Source: Streptomyces diastatochromogenes
Lineage (GTDB): Bacteria > Actinomycetota > Actinomycetes > Streptomycetales > Streptomycetaceae
DNA: 64,000 nt
Reading direction: 5' to 3'
NCBI GenBank assembly: GCA_026913215.1
Contig: JAPTYK010000001.1
Span: 6,572,001 to 6,636,000, forward strand
Within the stretch, counting starts at the first letter, position 1. The number at the start of each line of letters is the position of its first letter. The notes beneath the pieces are model-generated. The model saw nothing but the letters and a program-made list of their open reading frames with translations. It ran no database searches and had not been told where the DNA came from. Made by a program: the position numbers and the translations under genes. This document shows positions 7,906 through 17,006 of this stretch, piece after piece.

Positions 7906-9640
7906 AGCGCCGCCCGAGCGCTTCCCCGGCTGGGGCGCCCGCTTCCCCGGTCGGGCCGAGTGCTTCCCTAGCCGGGGCGCCCGCTTCCCCCGCCGGGCCG
8001 AGTGCTTCCCCAGCCGGGGCGCCCGCCTCCCAGCCGGACCGAGCGCTTCCCAGCCGGGGCGCCCGCTCCCCGCCGGACCGAGCGCCTCCCAGCCGGGGCG
8101 CCCGCCTCCCCAGCTGGGCCAAGCGCTTCCCAGCCGGGACGCCCGCCTCTCCGGCCCGACCGGCCGCTTCTCCGGCCCGACCGCCCGCCTCCCCGGCCGG
8201 ACCCCCGCCTCCCCAGCCGGACCGAGCGCTTCCCAGCCAGGGCGACCACCGTCACCGCCGTCCTCCTCACCGCACTGGTCGCCGCCCTCGTCCTCACCGT
8301 CCGCGAGGGCGGTCCCGGCACGGACCCGACGGGCCTGCTCCCGTGGTACGCCGTGTGCTGGGCCCTGTTCGCGGCGGCAGCCCGGTCCCTGCGCCGGGTG
8401 CCCGCGCGGCGGGCCGCCGTCCTGGTCCTCGTCGGTGGGATCGCCGTCGCCGCCGCCGGGCTCGTCGCCGCGCCCCGTACCAGTACCGACGCGTACCGCT
8501 ATGCCTGGGACGGCCGTGTGCAGGCGGCGGGCGTCTCGCCCTACGACCACGCCCCGGCCGACGCGGCCCTCGCCCCGTACCGCGACGGCTGGCTGTTCCC
8601 CACCGGGCGGGCGTGCGGAGGTCCGGACCTCTCGCCCGTCTCCGAGGGGGTCTGCACCCGGATCAACCGCCCCTGGTCCACACGGTCTACCCCCGGCCGG
8701 CGAGCTGTACTTCCTCCTCGTCCACGCCGTCTCACCGGACGGGGTCCGCCACAGGCCCTCCAGACGGGTGGCGCCGTCCTCGCCGCGGCCACCACGCTGG
8801 TGCTGCTGCGGATCCTCCGCCGCCGGGGGACCCCCGTACCGCCGCCTACTGGGCCTGGTGCCCCGCCGTCCCGGTCGAAGCCGTCAACAACGCCCACGTC
8901 GATGGCCTCGCCGTCCTGCTGTCCGTCACGGCCCTGGGCCTGACGGTCCGCCACCGCGCCGGGGGCGGCGCCCTGCTCGGCCTGGCCATCGCGGTCAAAC
9001 TCCTGCCGGCCGTCCTCCTCCCCGGCGCCCTCTCCGGCGTGCGCCGCGCCCGCGACGCGGCGGCCGTTCTGCTCCCCGCCGCCGCGGTCCTCACGGCCCT
9101 CTACGCGCCGTACGTCCTGCTCTCCCGCTCCTCCGTCCTCGGCTACCTCGGCGGCTACGCCGACGAGGAGGGCTACCAGGACGCCTCCGCCGGAAACCGC
9201 TACGCCCTGCTGCGCCTGCTGCTCCCCGACGCCTGGGCCCTGCCCGCCGTGCTCGTCGGCGCGCTCGCCGTCAGCCTGTACGTGATCCGGCGCGGCGACC
9301 CCCGGCGGCCGTGGAGCGGCGCCCTCCTGGTCACCGGGACCGCGTTCCTCCTGACGACCCCCGGCTACTCCTGGTACGCCCTCCTCCTGATCGCCCTGGT
9401 GGCCCTCGACGGCCGCTGGGAGTGGCTGGGCGTCGCCGTCGCGGGCGCGGTCGCCTACCTGACCGGCCCTACGTGGGCCGACGCCGGCACGGTCCTGTAC
9501 TCCGTCGCCGCCCTGGCCGTCCTCTGCGGCTGGGCCGCCCGAGACGTCCCGGCCTTCCGCCCGCGCGGAAGGCCGTGTCCTGCCCGGCGGGGAGCCCCGC
9601 GACCCCTGGAAAGCGGAACAACCCCGGAGAGACCCCATGA
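7902..9640 (+). CDS. GT87/DUF2029-like polytopic membrane glycosyltransferase with heptapeptide-repeat N-terminus
   Basis: GTG 7902 overlaps the methyltransferase stop (GTGA). The first 110 or so residues are tandem heptapeptides of the PSASPAG/APASPAG type. The membrane part follows: an N-terminal helix (AVLLTALVAALVLTV), then RYAWDGRVQAAGVSPYDHAP, which matches the conserved periplasmic Asp-containing loop of GT87/GT39-like mannosyltransferases that use polyprenyl-phosphate sugars. About nine further hydrophobic helices follow, with motifs PVEAVNNAHVDGLAVLLSV, AIAVKLLPAVLLPG and NRYALLRLLLPDAW. Frame changes occur within the repeat, near 8670-8850 and near 9570. It ends with TGA 9638-9640, overlapping the next ATG. 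Likely reaction: sugar transfer at the outer face of the membrane. Confidence 0.75.
7911..8246 (+). repeat. 21-bp minisatellite-like tandem repeat
   Basis: About 16 degenerate copies of a 21-bp unit (GCGCCCGCTTCCCCAGCCGGA / GAGCGC variants) alternate as two types, giving a 42-bp higher-order period. Twenty-one bp encodes seven residues. Several units are 19-20 bp long, each short at a C run, which breaks the frame and fits base-call deletions. It lies inside the GT87 gene. Confidence 0.85.
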
Positions 9641-11176
9641 ACACGAACGACGGCGGGACACCCGCCCCCGACGACCCAGAACGTACGGGACCGGGCCCCG
9701 AAGACGACGGCCTGGCGCGTACGGGCACGGGACCGGGCCCCGAAGACGACAGCCCGGCGCGTACGGGCACGGGCCCAGAAGAGGACGGTGGCGGCCCGGC
9801 GCGTACGGGCACTGCCCCTGAGGCCGACGGCGGCGGACCGGCACGTACGGCAACGGCCCCCGAGGACCACGACAACGGCGGCCCCGCACCGATCGCCCGC
9901 CTGCGGTCCGCCCTGGCTTCAGGGTGGGCGGACGGTCCGCCGCGCGGGCCGTCCCGGCCGGAGTTCTGGCGCAGTCCGCTGCGGGGCCCCTGGCTGACGG
10001 CGGTCTTCGGGATCGTCCTGCTCTTCGGGATCACGATCCTGTTCGTCACGGGCCTGCTGTCGTACGCGGCGTACGACCCGGACCTCTCCGCGGTCAACGA
10101 CCAGACCCCGGACAGGGGTGGCTGGGCTTCGCCCTCTTCTCCTGGCCGACCTCCCCGTACTGGCTCTACCGGGTCACCCAGGGCACGCACGTCACGCTCG
10201 GCGTCGTCCTCGTGCCCGTGCTCCTGGCGAAGCTGTGGTCGGTGATCCCGAAGCTCTTCGCCTGGCCGCCGGTGCGCTCGGCCGCCCAGGCTGCCGAGCG
10301 GATCTCGCTGCTCCTGCTGGTGGGAGGCGCGGGCTTCGAGTTCGTCACCGGCATCCTCAACGTGCAGCTCCACTACGTCTTCCCGGGCTCCTTCTACACC
10401 CTCCACCTCTACGGGGCCTGGGTGTTCATCGGCGCCTTCGCGGTCCACGTGGCCCTCCGGCTGAGGCGGACCCTGCGGGCCCTGCGCGCCGGGCCGCGTC
10501 AGCCCGCCCCCGAGAGCGAGGAGGCGGCCGGTCTGGTGTCGCCCCGTCCCGCCGAGCCCACGATCTCCCGGCGGGGCGCGCTGGGCATGGTCGGTCTCGG
10601 TTCGCTGGCGTTGTTCCTGGTGACGGCGGGGCAGAGCGTGGGCGGCCGGTTCCGGGAGACGGCGCTGCTCGCCCCGCACGGGCAGGACCCGGGTCCCGGA
10701 CCGAACGGTTTCCAGATCAACAAGACCGCCGCCTCCGTCGGCATCCGTCCCAGCGACCTCGGCCCCGCGTGGCGGCTGACCGTACGGGGCGCGGGCCGTC
10801 AGGTCGACCTCACCTACGACCGGCTGCTGGCCCTGCCGCGGAACGAGGCGCTGCTGCCCATCGCCTGCGTGGAGGGCTGGTCGACCCCGACCAGCTGTGG
10901 AGCGGGGTCCGCCTCACCGACCTCGCCGCGCTCGTCGGCCTGGGCGCGCACACCCCGCGGGTCCTGGTCGAATCCCTTCAGCGGGGCGGATCGTTCAGCT
11001 CGGTCGTCCTCAGCGCCGCGCAGGTCCGGGACCCCCGCTCGCTGCTGGCCGTGGGGGTCAACGGCGCCCCCCTCTCCCACGACCACGGCTATCCGGCCCG
11101 GACGATCGTTCCCGGCGCCCCCGGGGTCCACAACACCAAATGGGTCACCCGCCTCACCTTCGGGGAACCGGCATGA
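9637..11176 (+). CDS. Membrane molybdopterin-dependent oxidoreductase (cytochrome b561-like plus sulfite-oxidase-type domain)
   Basis: ATG 9637 sits in an ATGA overlap. Residues 1-85 are a Gly/Pro/Thr/Asp-rich repeat. Then come four membrane helices resembling a di-haem cytochrome b561 (VFGIVLLFGITILFVTGLLS, a His-containing GTHVTLGVVLVPVLLAKLW, FEFVTGILNVQLHYVFPG, YTLHLYGAWVFIGAFAVHV). A further helix preceded by SRRGALGMVG leads to the extracytoplasmic Oxidored_molyb domain. Its Mo-ligand Cys is in LLPIACVEGWS, with FSSVVLSAAQV, HDHGYPARTIVPG and GVHNTKWVTRL later. There are frame changes near 10115 and 10885. It ends with TGA 11174-11176, overlapping the next ATG. The substrate is unknown; YedY-like enzymes in this superfamily reduce or oxidise small molecules or protein methionine sulfoxide. 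Confidence 0.85.
9660..9880 (+). repeat. In-frame repeat encoding Gly-Pro-Glu-Asp/Ala-Arg-Thr-Gly-Thr units
   Basis: The DNA repeats a core of GGCGCGTACGGGCAC(GGGACCG)GGCCC(C)GAAGA(C) about five times. The encoded N-terminus of the oxidoreductase repeats (P)ARTGTxP(E)xDGG. It is acidic and probably disordered and cytoplasmic. Confidence 0.8.
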
Positions 11177-11769
11177 CGCCCTCCACGCACACGGTCGCCA
11201 CGGCCTTCCGCCGCCGCTACGGCGCCTCGCCGCTCCATCTGCTCCTCGTCCTCGCCTCCTTCGCCCTGGCCTGCTACGCCGGTCTGCGCCTCCTCCGGGG
11301 GGACCCCCTCGGCGTGGCCCTGTGGTTCGTCGGGGCCGCGCTCCTGCACGACCTCGTCCTCCTGCCCCTGTACGCGGTCACCGACCTCGCCGTCCAACGG
11401 GTCCTGGGACGTGGACGCGGACGCGGACATGGGCAGGGGCAGGGCAGGGCAGGGACAGGGGAGGGGAGGGAAAGGGGAAACAGCCCTCGTGCCTGGATCA
11501 ACCACATCCGGGTCCCGGCCTTCGTCTCCGGCATGCTGCTGCTCGTGTACTGGCCCCTGATCCTCGGTCAGGTCGGTCACTACACGAGCACCACCGGCCT
11601 GCCCGCCGGCGTCTTCCTGGGGCGGTGGCTGCTCATCACCGCCGGCCTCTTCGCCGCCTCCGCGGCCGTCCTCGCCGTACGGCTCCGGAAGGGCGGCAGG
11701 GCGCCGGACGGTCAGGGCCCGGCGGGCCTCCTCCGGTTGCCGCCCCGGGGAGGCCGGAGACAATGGTGA
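11173..11769 (+). CDS. Small polytopic membrane protein, unknown function
   Basis: ATG 11173 overlaps the oxidoreductase stop (ATGA). Hydrophobic segments LLLVLASFALACYAGLRLL, GVALWFVGAALLHDLVLLPLY, VPAFVSGMLLLVYWPLILG and WLLITAGLFAASAAVLAVRL give four predicted helices. A central loop is Gly/Arg/Gln-rich (GRGRGRGHGQGQGR), encoded by a G-rich repetitive tract (about 11406-11480) that contains several GGG runs. It is the last of the overlapping set; the next gene starts 26 bp later. No family motif recognised. It may be a partner subunit of the molybdenum enzyme. Confidence 0.7.
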   Translation: MTPSTHTVATAFRRRYGASPLHLLLVLASFALACYAGLRLLRGDPLGVALWFVGAALLHDLVLLPLYAVTDLAVQRVLGRGRGRGHGQGQGRAGTGEGRERGNSPRAWINHIRVPAFVSGMLLLVYWPLILGQVGHYTSTTGLPAGVFLGRWLLITAGLFAASAAVLAVRLRKGGRAPDGQGPAGLLRLPPRGGRRQW

Positions 11770-11794
11770 CTGAGCTCCGCATCGCGACCGGGGC

Positions 11795-12550
11795 GTGTCC
11801 GCGGCGGCTGTCCCACCCCACCAGAAACCGGTGATCGGGGGCCGGATGCCCAGGATCCCCCGCGGCGTGGCCGACGCGTCCGCCGGACGGGCCGTCGTCC
11901 GCGACCGTCAGGGCACCCTCATCGCGCTGGATCTGGAGACCGGCGCGGTGGTGTGGCGTCGTGGCCGCGCACTCCGCCCCTGCGCGATCGTGGCCGGAAA
12001 CGTGGTGGCGCTCCACGTCGGTGTCTCACCCGTACTCGAAGTCGAGCTGCTCGACGCGGGCGAGGGAACGGAACTCTGGACGTCGCCCGCTCTGGCACTG
12101 CCGGAGTGGGCTCGTCCGGCACTGCAGGACTCGCCCGAGTTCACCGTGAGCACCGTGGAGGAGCGGGACCCGCTCGTGATCCGGTGGACCGCTCGGGCCC
12201 TGTACCGGGGCGGCGCCCCACCAGGCCCCGATGTGGCGGGGAGTCAGCCCCGTGAGGCGCACGGCGCCCTGCGGGTCGGCGTGGCGACTCCGTCGGTGGA
12301 GCCGCTGGCCGGGACGGCGGCCGAGGCGGAGACGGAGGCCGAGGCCGCGTCGCCGCATCCGCCGCTCGCCGCCGACGTACTGGACTACGGGCAGGTCGGC
12401 GACCTCCGGATGGAGCTCACCGTGCGCCCCGGCTCCGGAGGCGAGGACGCCGTCGTCCTGAGGGCGGTGGACACGCGTACCGCCTCGACGGTCTGGGAGG
12501 TGGTGCTCGACGAGACGGCCGAGACCCGCCCCCGCAGGCTCCGCCCGTGA
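11795..12550 (+). CDS. PQQ-like beta-propeller domain protein
   Basis: The protein is about 250 residues from the GTG at 11795. GTLIALDLETGAVVWRRGRA and VVALHVGVSPVLEVELLDAGEGTELW are typical PQQ/outer-membrane-assembly beta-propeller blades (xLxALDxxTGxxxW). No signal peptide is evident from this start, and an internal ATG at 11847 with a GGGGCC stretch upstream is an alternative. The region around residue 175 is Ala/Glu-rich (AEAETEAEAA). It lies 26 bp after the membrane protein, so it may belong to the same transcript. Role unknown. Confidence 0.65.
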   Translation: MSAAAVPPHQKPVIGGRMPRIPRGVADASAGRAVVRDRQGTLIALDLETGAVVWRRGRALRPCAIVAGNVVALHVGVSPVLEVELLDAGEGTELWTSPALALPEWARPALQDSPEFTVSTVEERDPLVIRWTARALYRGGAPPGPDVAGSQPREAHGALRVGVATPSVEPLAGTAAEAETEAEAASPHPPLAADVLDYGQVGDLRMELTVRPGSGGEDAVVLRAVDTRTASTVWEVVLDETAETRPRRLRP

Positions 12551-12647
12551 CCCCGCCGGTCACCCTCCTCCCTCCTCCCGCCACTCTCCTCCCGCCACCC
12601 TTCGCTCTTCGAAGCGAACAGGATTGCCTCGCACTCAGAGGTGCGTC

Positions 12648-15075
12648 ATGACCCTCTCGGACGAACAGCTCGCCCAGGCCAAGGACATCAGCGTCGAGCA
12701 GGTGCGCCTGCTCCGCCGGAGCCGGGGCGCCACGAACGAGACACTGGACGGTCTTCCCGTCACGGCGGTGCGCCGGGCACTGCGCCGCCTCGACTATCCC
12801 GACCTGCCCAACGCGCGGGTGCTGTTCCGGTACGAACAGGAACGCGGCGACGACGGCACGGTGCCGCCGCACGCGCAGGGGACGGCGCGTGCCCGGATGC
12901 GCTCCCTGGTGCGGAGCACCTCCCGGCCGCCCAGACGGCCGGTGTGCCGATCGGGCACCACCGCGGCGCGCGGGCGGACCGGCCGGCGCCGACGGCGGGG
13001 ATGACGCTCACGCGGTGGGAGTGGCTCGGGCCCGGGAACATCGGCGGCCGTACCCGGGGCATCGTGGTCGACCCGGGGCACCCGAACAAGATGTGGGCCG
13101 CGAGCGCGGGCGGCGGTGTGTGGATCACCCGCAACGGCGGCGCGAAGTGGGCGCCCGTGGACGACTTCCTCGGCAACCTCGCCTGCGCCTGCCTGGCGAT
13201 GGACCCCTCGGACCCGGCGACGATCTACGTGGGCACCGGCGAGGGCTTCTCGAACGTCGACGCCCTCCGCGGCAACGGAGTCTTCCGCACCACCGACGCC
13301 ACCACCTGGGCGCCCCTGCCGGCGACGCAGACCGCGGACTTCCGGGGCGTGACCCGGATCGCGGTCTCCGCCTCGGGCGCCGTGGTCCTCGCGGCGACCG
13401 ACACCGGACTGTTCCGCAGCGCCGACCCGGCGCGGGCGACGTGGACGCGGGTCCTGGGCGTCCCGCTCGGCCAGGTCGTGTTCGCCCCGGGCGACGAGAA
13501 ACGGGCGGTCGCCGGGGCGCTCAACGCGGGGGAGGCCTGGGTGAGCGCCGACGGCGGCGTCACCTGGCAGGCCGCGACGCACGGCCCGTGGTCGGGCCGG
13601 GTCGAACTCGCCTACGCGGTGAAGGACCCGACGGTCGTGTACGCCTCGGTGCAGGCGCAGACCGGCCGCATCTGGCGGTCCACCGACGGCGGCAGGACGT
13701 ACCAGATCAGGAAGACGAAGGACCCCACCGGCCAGGTGGCCGACTACCTGGGCGACCAGGGCTGGTACAGCAACGCGATCTGGGCCGGGGACCCGACGGA
13801 CGCGGACCTGATCGTCACCGGCGGCGTCGACCTGTGGCGCAGTACGGACGGCGGCGACCACCTGGCCGAGATCAGCACCTGGTGGGACCCGGCCTCGGCG
13901 CACGCCGACCACCACGCCATCGTCTCGCACCCTCCTACGACGGGGTGCACAACAGGACGGTGTTCTTCGGCAACGACGGCGGGGTGTTCAAGGCGGTGGA
14001 CCTCGCGGTGGTGGGGACGGAGCCGAAGGCGCCGTTCGTCGACGGCTGGACCGAGCTGGACAACAACTACGGCGTCACGCAGTTCTTCGCCGGTTCCGGC
14101 AACACCGTCAGCGGAAAGATCATCGGCGGTGCGCAGGACAACGGCACCCTCGTGTTCGACCCCGCGACCGGCACCGAGGGATGGAAGGAGTTCCAGGGCG
14201 GCGACGGCGGCTGGTGCGCCTGCGACCCGACCGACCCCGCCGTCCTCTACGGCGAGTACGTCTTCCTGAACATCCACCGCAACGACGACGGCGGCGCCAC
14301 CGACGATCCGGACCGCTACATCAGCGGCCAGTTCTGGAACCCCGCGATCCCCGGCTGGGACTGGAAGCCGCTGCCGTTCCGGATCCCCGACGCCAAGAAC
14401 CAGCAGGCGCTGTTCATCGCGCCGTTCGTCATGGACCCGAACGCCCCGCAGCGGCTCCTCGCCGGCGGGCTCTCGCTGTGGCGGACGGACAACGCGAAGG
14501 CGACGAACACGTCCACCTCGGGCCCCCGCTGGGAGTCGATCAAACCCAGCGCGGGATCGCTGATCAGCGCGCTCGCCGTGGCTCCGGCCGACTCCGACGT
14601 GGTCTGGGTGGGCCACCGCAACGGCATGCTCTTCCACACCACCGACGGCACGGCGGCGACGCCGACCTGGGACCGGGTCGGCGTGATCGGCCCGAACCCG
14701 CTGCGGCCCCAGCGGTACTGCACGAGCATCACCGCCCACCCGGCGGACGCGAAGACCGCGTACGTCGCCTTCGGCGGCTTCGAGCCCGGCAACCTGTGGG
14801 TCACGACGGACGGCGGTGCGGAGTGGACCGACCTCTCGCCCACCCTCCCCGCTGCTCCCGTACGGGCCCTCGCCGTGCATCCCCGGCGCCACGCCTTCCT
14901 GTACAGCGGCACCGAGGTCGGCCTGTTCGCGAGCGAGGACGCCGGGACGACCTGGTCGCCGACGAACGAGGGCCCGACCAACTGCTCGGTCGACGACCTG
15001 TTCTGGATGGACGAGACCCTGGTCTGCGTGACCCACGGGCGCGGCATGTTCCGGATCGACCTGTCCTCGGTCTGA
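12648..15075 (+). CDS. BNR/VPS10-type multi-bladed beta-propeller protein with N-terminal helical segment
   Basis: The ATG at 12648 gives MTLSDEQLAQAKDISVEQVR, a short helical domain, then after two frame changes (about 12920) the propeller starts at WEWLGPGNIGGRTRGIVVDP. Repeated BNR/sialidase-like blades carry Asp-box variants (STDGG, SADGGVTW, TTDGGAEWTDLS, SEDAGTTWSPTNEGP), as in the VPS10/glycosyl-hydrolase-74-like superfamily. A third frame change lies near 13930. The total is about 808 residues. It has no signal peptide or lipobox, so it is probably cytoplasmic or exported by another route. Catalytic residues of sialidases or GH74 could not be identified. Function unknown. Confidence 0.75.
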
Positions 15076-15110
15076 AGCCCCGACGGTCTCCGACGGTGAA
15101 GGTGAGCACG

Positions 15111-15350
15111 ATGATGCGCAACGTACGCCTGCGGGGCTGGATCGAGGCGATCGCGGCCTCCCTCAGCGGACTGCTGTTCCTCCTGACCCTGGTCTGGCCC
15201 GACTGGATCGAGAAGGTCTTCGAGGTCGACCCCGACCAGCACAGCGGCACCCTGGAGTGGGTGGTCGTCGGCCTCGCGTTCTGCGCCACGGTCGCCTTCT
15301 CCCTCCTCGCGCGCGCCGAGTACCGCAGGGCCCGCGCCCTGGGGAGCTGA
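15111..15350 (+). CDS. Small two-helix membrane protein
   Basis: There are about 79 residues from ATG 15111 (or ATG 15114), with a GAAGGTGAG ribosome-binding site just upstream; GTG codons at 15096 and 15102 are also in frame. There are two hydrophobic helices (IAASLSGLLFLLTLVW and WVVVGLAFCATVAFSLLA) separated by a short acidic loop (EKVFEVDPDQHSG). It is 35 bp downstream of the BNR protein. Family not recognised. Confidence 0.65.
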   Translation: MMRNVRLRGWIEAIAASLSGLLFLLTLVWPDWIEKVFEVDPDQHSGTLEWVVVGLAFCATVAFSLLARAEYRRARALGS

Positions 15351-15394
15351 GGCCGCCGCCGCACTCCCCGGTCGATGCGCGGCGCGCGTACGGG

Positions 15395-16807
15395 TCAGCG
15401 GACGGGTGCCGTGGCGCGGTCGCCGTCCCCGGTCGCGGCCGGGTGGACGGTCTCGGCCGGCGGGTCGGCCGTGCGCCGCACCCACAGCCAGTACAGGGCC
15501 CCGGTGACGACCAGGCCGACGATCCACGAGATGTCGGCGCCGTCGAGCTTCCTGGTGAGCGCGCCGGTGTACAACTTGGTGGCCAGGAAGGGGATCTGGA
15601 CGGCGACGCCCACGGCGTAACAGGTCAGCGCGGTGACGTTCCAGCGTCCGTAGCGGCCCTCGGGGTCGTACAGGGCGGGGATGTCGACGCGTTCCCGGGA
15701 GACCAGGTAGTAGTCGACCAGATTGATCGCGCTCCACGGGGTGAACACCATCAGGATCAGGAGCACGAAGTTCTTGAAGTTGTTCAGGAAGTCGGCGCTG
15801 GCGGCGAGCGCGATGCCGATCGACACCGCGATGAATCCGACGATGTAGGCGGCGCGGGCGGCCGCCGAGATCCGCGAGCGGCCGTCGAAGGCCGTGACGG
15901 TCGTCAGGATCGACATGAAACCGCCGTACGCGTTGAGGCAGTTGACGGTCAGCTTCCCGACCACGATCACCAGGTAGACCAGGAAGGCGAGCGCGGCCGG
16001 ACCGGCCAGCTCGCCGAGGAAGCCCACCTGGTCGCCGAGGAAGGCCTTGCCCGCGACGGCCGCGGTGAGCGCTCCCAGCGTCATCGCCCACTGGGAGCCG
16101 ATGACGGAACCGGCGAACGTCGACCAGAACGTCGCACGCGTAGGGGTGTCGCGCGGCAGGTAGCGCGAGTAGTCGGCGACGTACGGGCCGAAGGTCAGCT
16201 GCCATCCGGCGCCGAGCCCCACGGCGAGCAGGAAGGTCGCCGCCTCGAAGCCCTTGGTCCCGAGGTGCGCGCCCACGTCGTACTGGGTGAACACCCTTAC
16301 GAGGAGATAGCCGAGGCCCAGTACGCCGGCGACGGTCGCGACGCGGCCGGCGGCGTGGATCAGCCGGTAGCCGGTGACGGCGACGACGGCTGTCAGGACG
16401 CCGAAGACGAGGATGCCGATCCGCGCGTCGTCGAGGTGCAGCAGCTCGGCCAGTGCCTGTCCCGCCAGCACGCTGCCGGTCGCGGCGAAGCCGAGGTACA
16501 TGAGGATCACGAGCAGCAGGGGCAGGACCGCCCCGTGGACCCCGAACTGCGCGCGGCTGGAGATCATCTGGGGTACGCCGAGCCGCGGTCCCTGCGCGGA
16601 GTGCAGGGCCATCACGATGCCGCCGAGCACGTTGCCGAGGAGGAGGGCGGGTATCGCCCACAGGGCGTCGGCGCCGAAGACGACGGACAGCGCGCCGTCG
16701 ACGATCGCGGTGATCTGCATGTTGGCGCCGAACCACAGCGTGAACTGGCTGCGCGGCGTGCCGTGCCGCTCGGCGTCGGGAATGACCTCGATGGTGCGCC
16801 TCTCCAT
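15395..16807 (-). CDS. NCS1-family purine/cytosine (nucleobase) permease
   Basis: The protein is about 470 residues from ATG 16807, with GAGGAACG upstream as ribosome-binding site. It opens with MERRTIEVIPDAERHGTPRS, then QFTLWFGANMQITAIVDGAL, the N-terminal signature of the PurP/CodB branch of NCS1 symporters. About 12 hydrophobic helices follow. LNAYGGFMSILTT matches the conserved NCS1 helix 8 segment. The frame is open throughout. The neighbour upstream is an MFS gene in the same orientation 199 bp away, so co-transcription is uncertain. It imports a nucleobase or related compound by cation symport; which one cannot be told. Confidence 0.85.
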   Translation of the reverse strand: MERRTIEVIPDAERHGTPRSQFTLWFGANMQITAIVDGALSVVFGADALWAIPALLLGNVLGGIVMALHSAQGPRLGVPQMISSRAQFGVHGAVLPLLLVILMYLGFAATGSVLAGQALAELLHLDDARIGILVFGVLTAVVAVTGYRLIHAAGRVATVAGVLGLGYLLVRVFTQYDVGAHLGTKGFEAATFLLAVGLGAGWQLTFGPYVADYSRYLPRDTPTRATFWSTFAGSVIGSQWAMTLGALTAAVAGKAFLGDQVGFLGELAGPAALAFLVYLVIVVGKLTVNCLNAYGGFMSILTTVTAFDGRSRISAAARAAYIVGFIAVSIGIALAASADFLNNFKNFVLLILMVFTPWSAINLVDYYLVSRERVDIPALYDPEGRYGRWNVTALTCYAVGVAVQIPFLATKLYTGALTRKLDGADISWIVGLVVTGALYWLWVRRTADPPAETVHPAATGDGDRATAPVR

Positions 16808-17006
16808 CGCGAGTCGTTCCTCGGGGCGTGCTGGACCGGCATGGTGGAGACCTCTCCCGCAGCGATTCCTGGATGTCCGGACGGACCGCGGCCGTGTACC
16901 GCACCGCGGTGCGCCGAATCTCGCATACGCGCAAACAGGGGCAAGGCTCTGAATGCAGGATTTCAGGATGGGGAGGGTGGGCGGGTGGTGCGCGTGCCGA
17001 TCGGTG

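Noticed and set aside
7911..8246. CRISPR-like array
   Set aside because: Units are directly adjacent 21-bp coding repeats with no unique spacers and no cas genes.
11406..11480. G-quadruplex regulatory element
   Set aside because: Several GGG runs are present, but the tract lies inside a coding sequence and encodes a Gly/Arg/Gln loop; nothing further supports a regulatory role.
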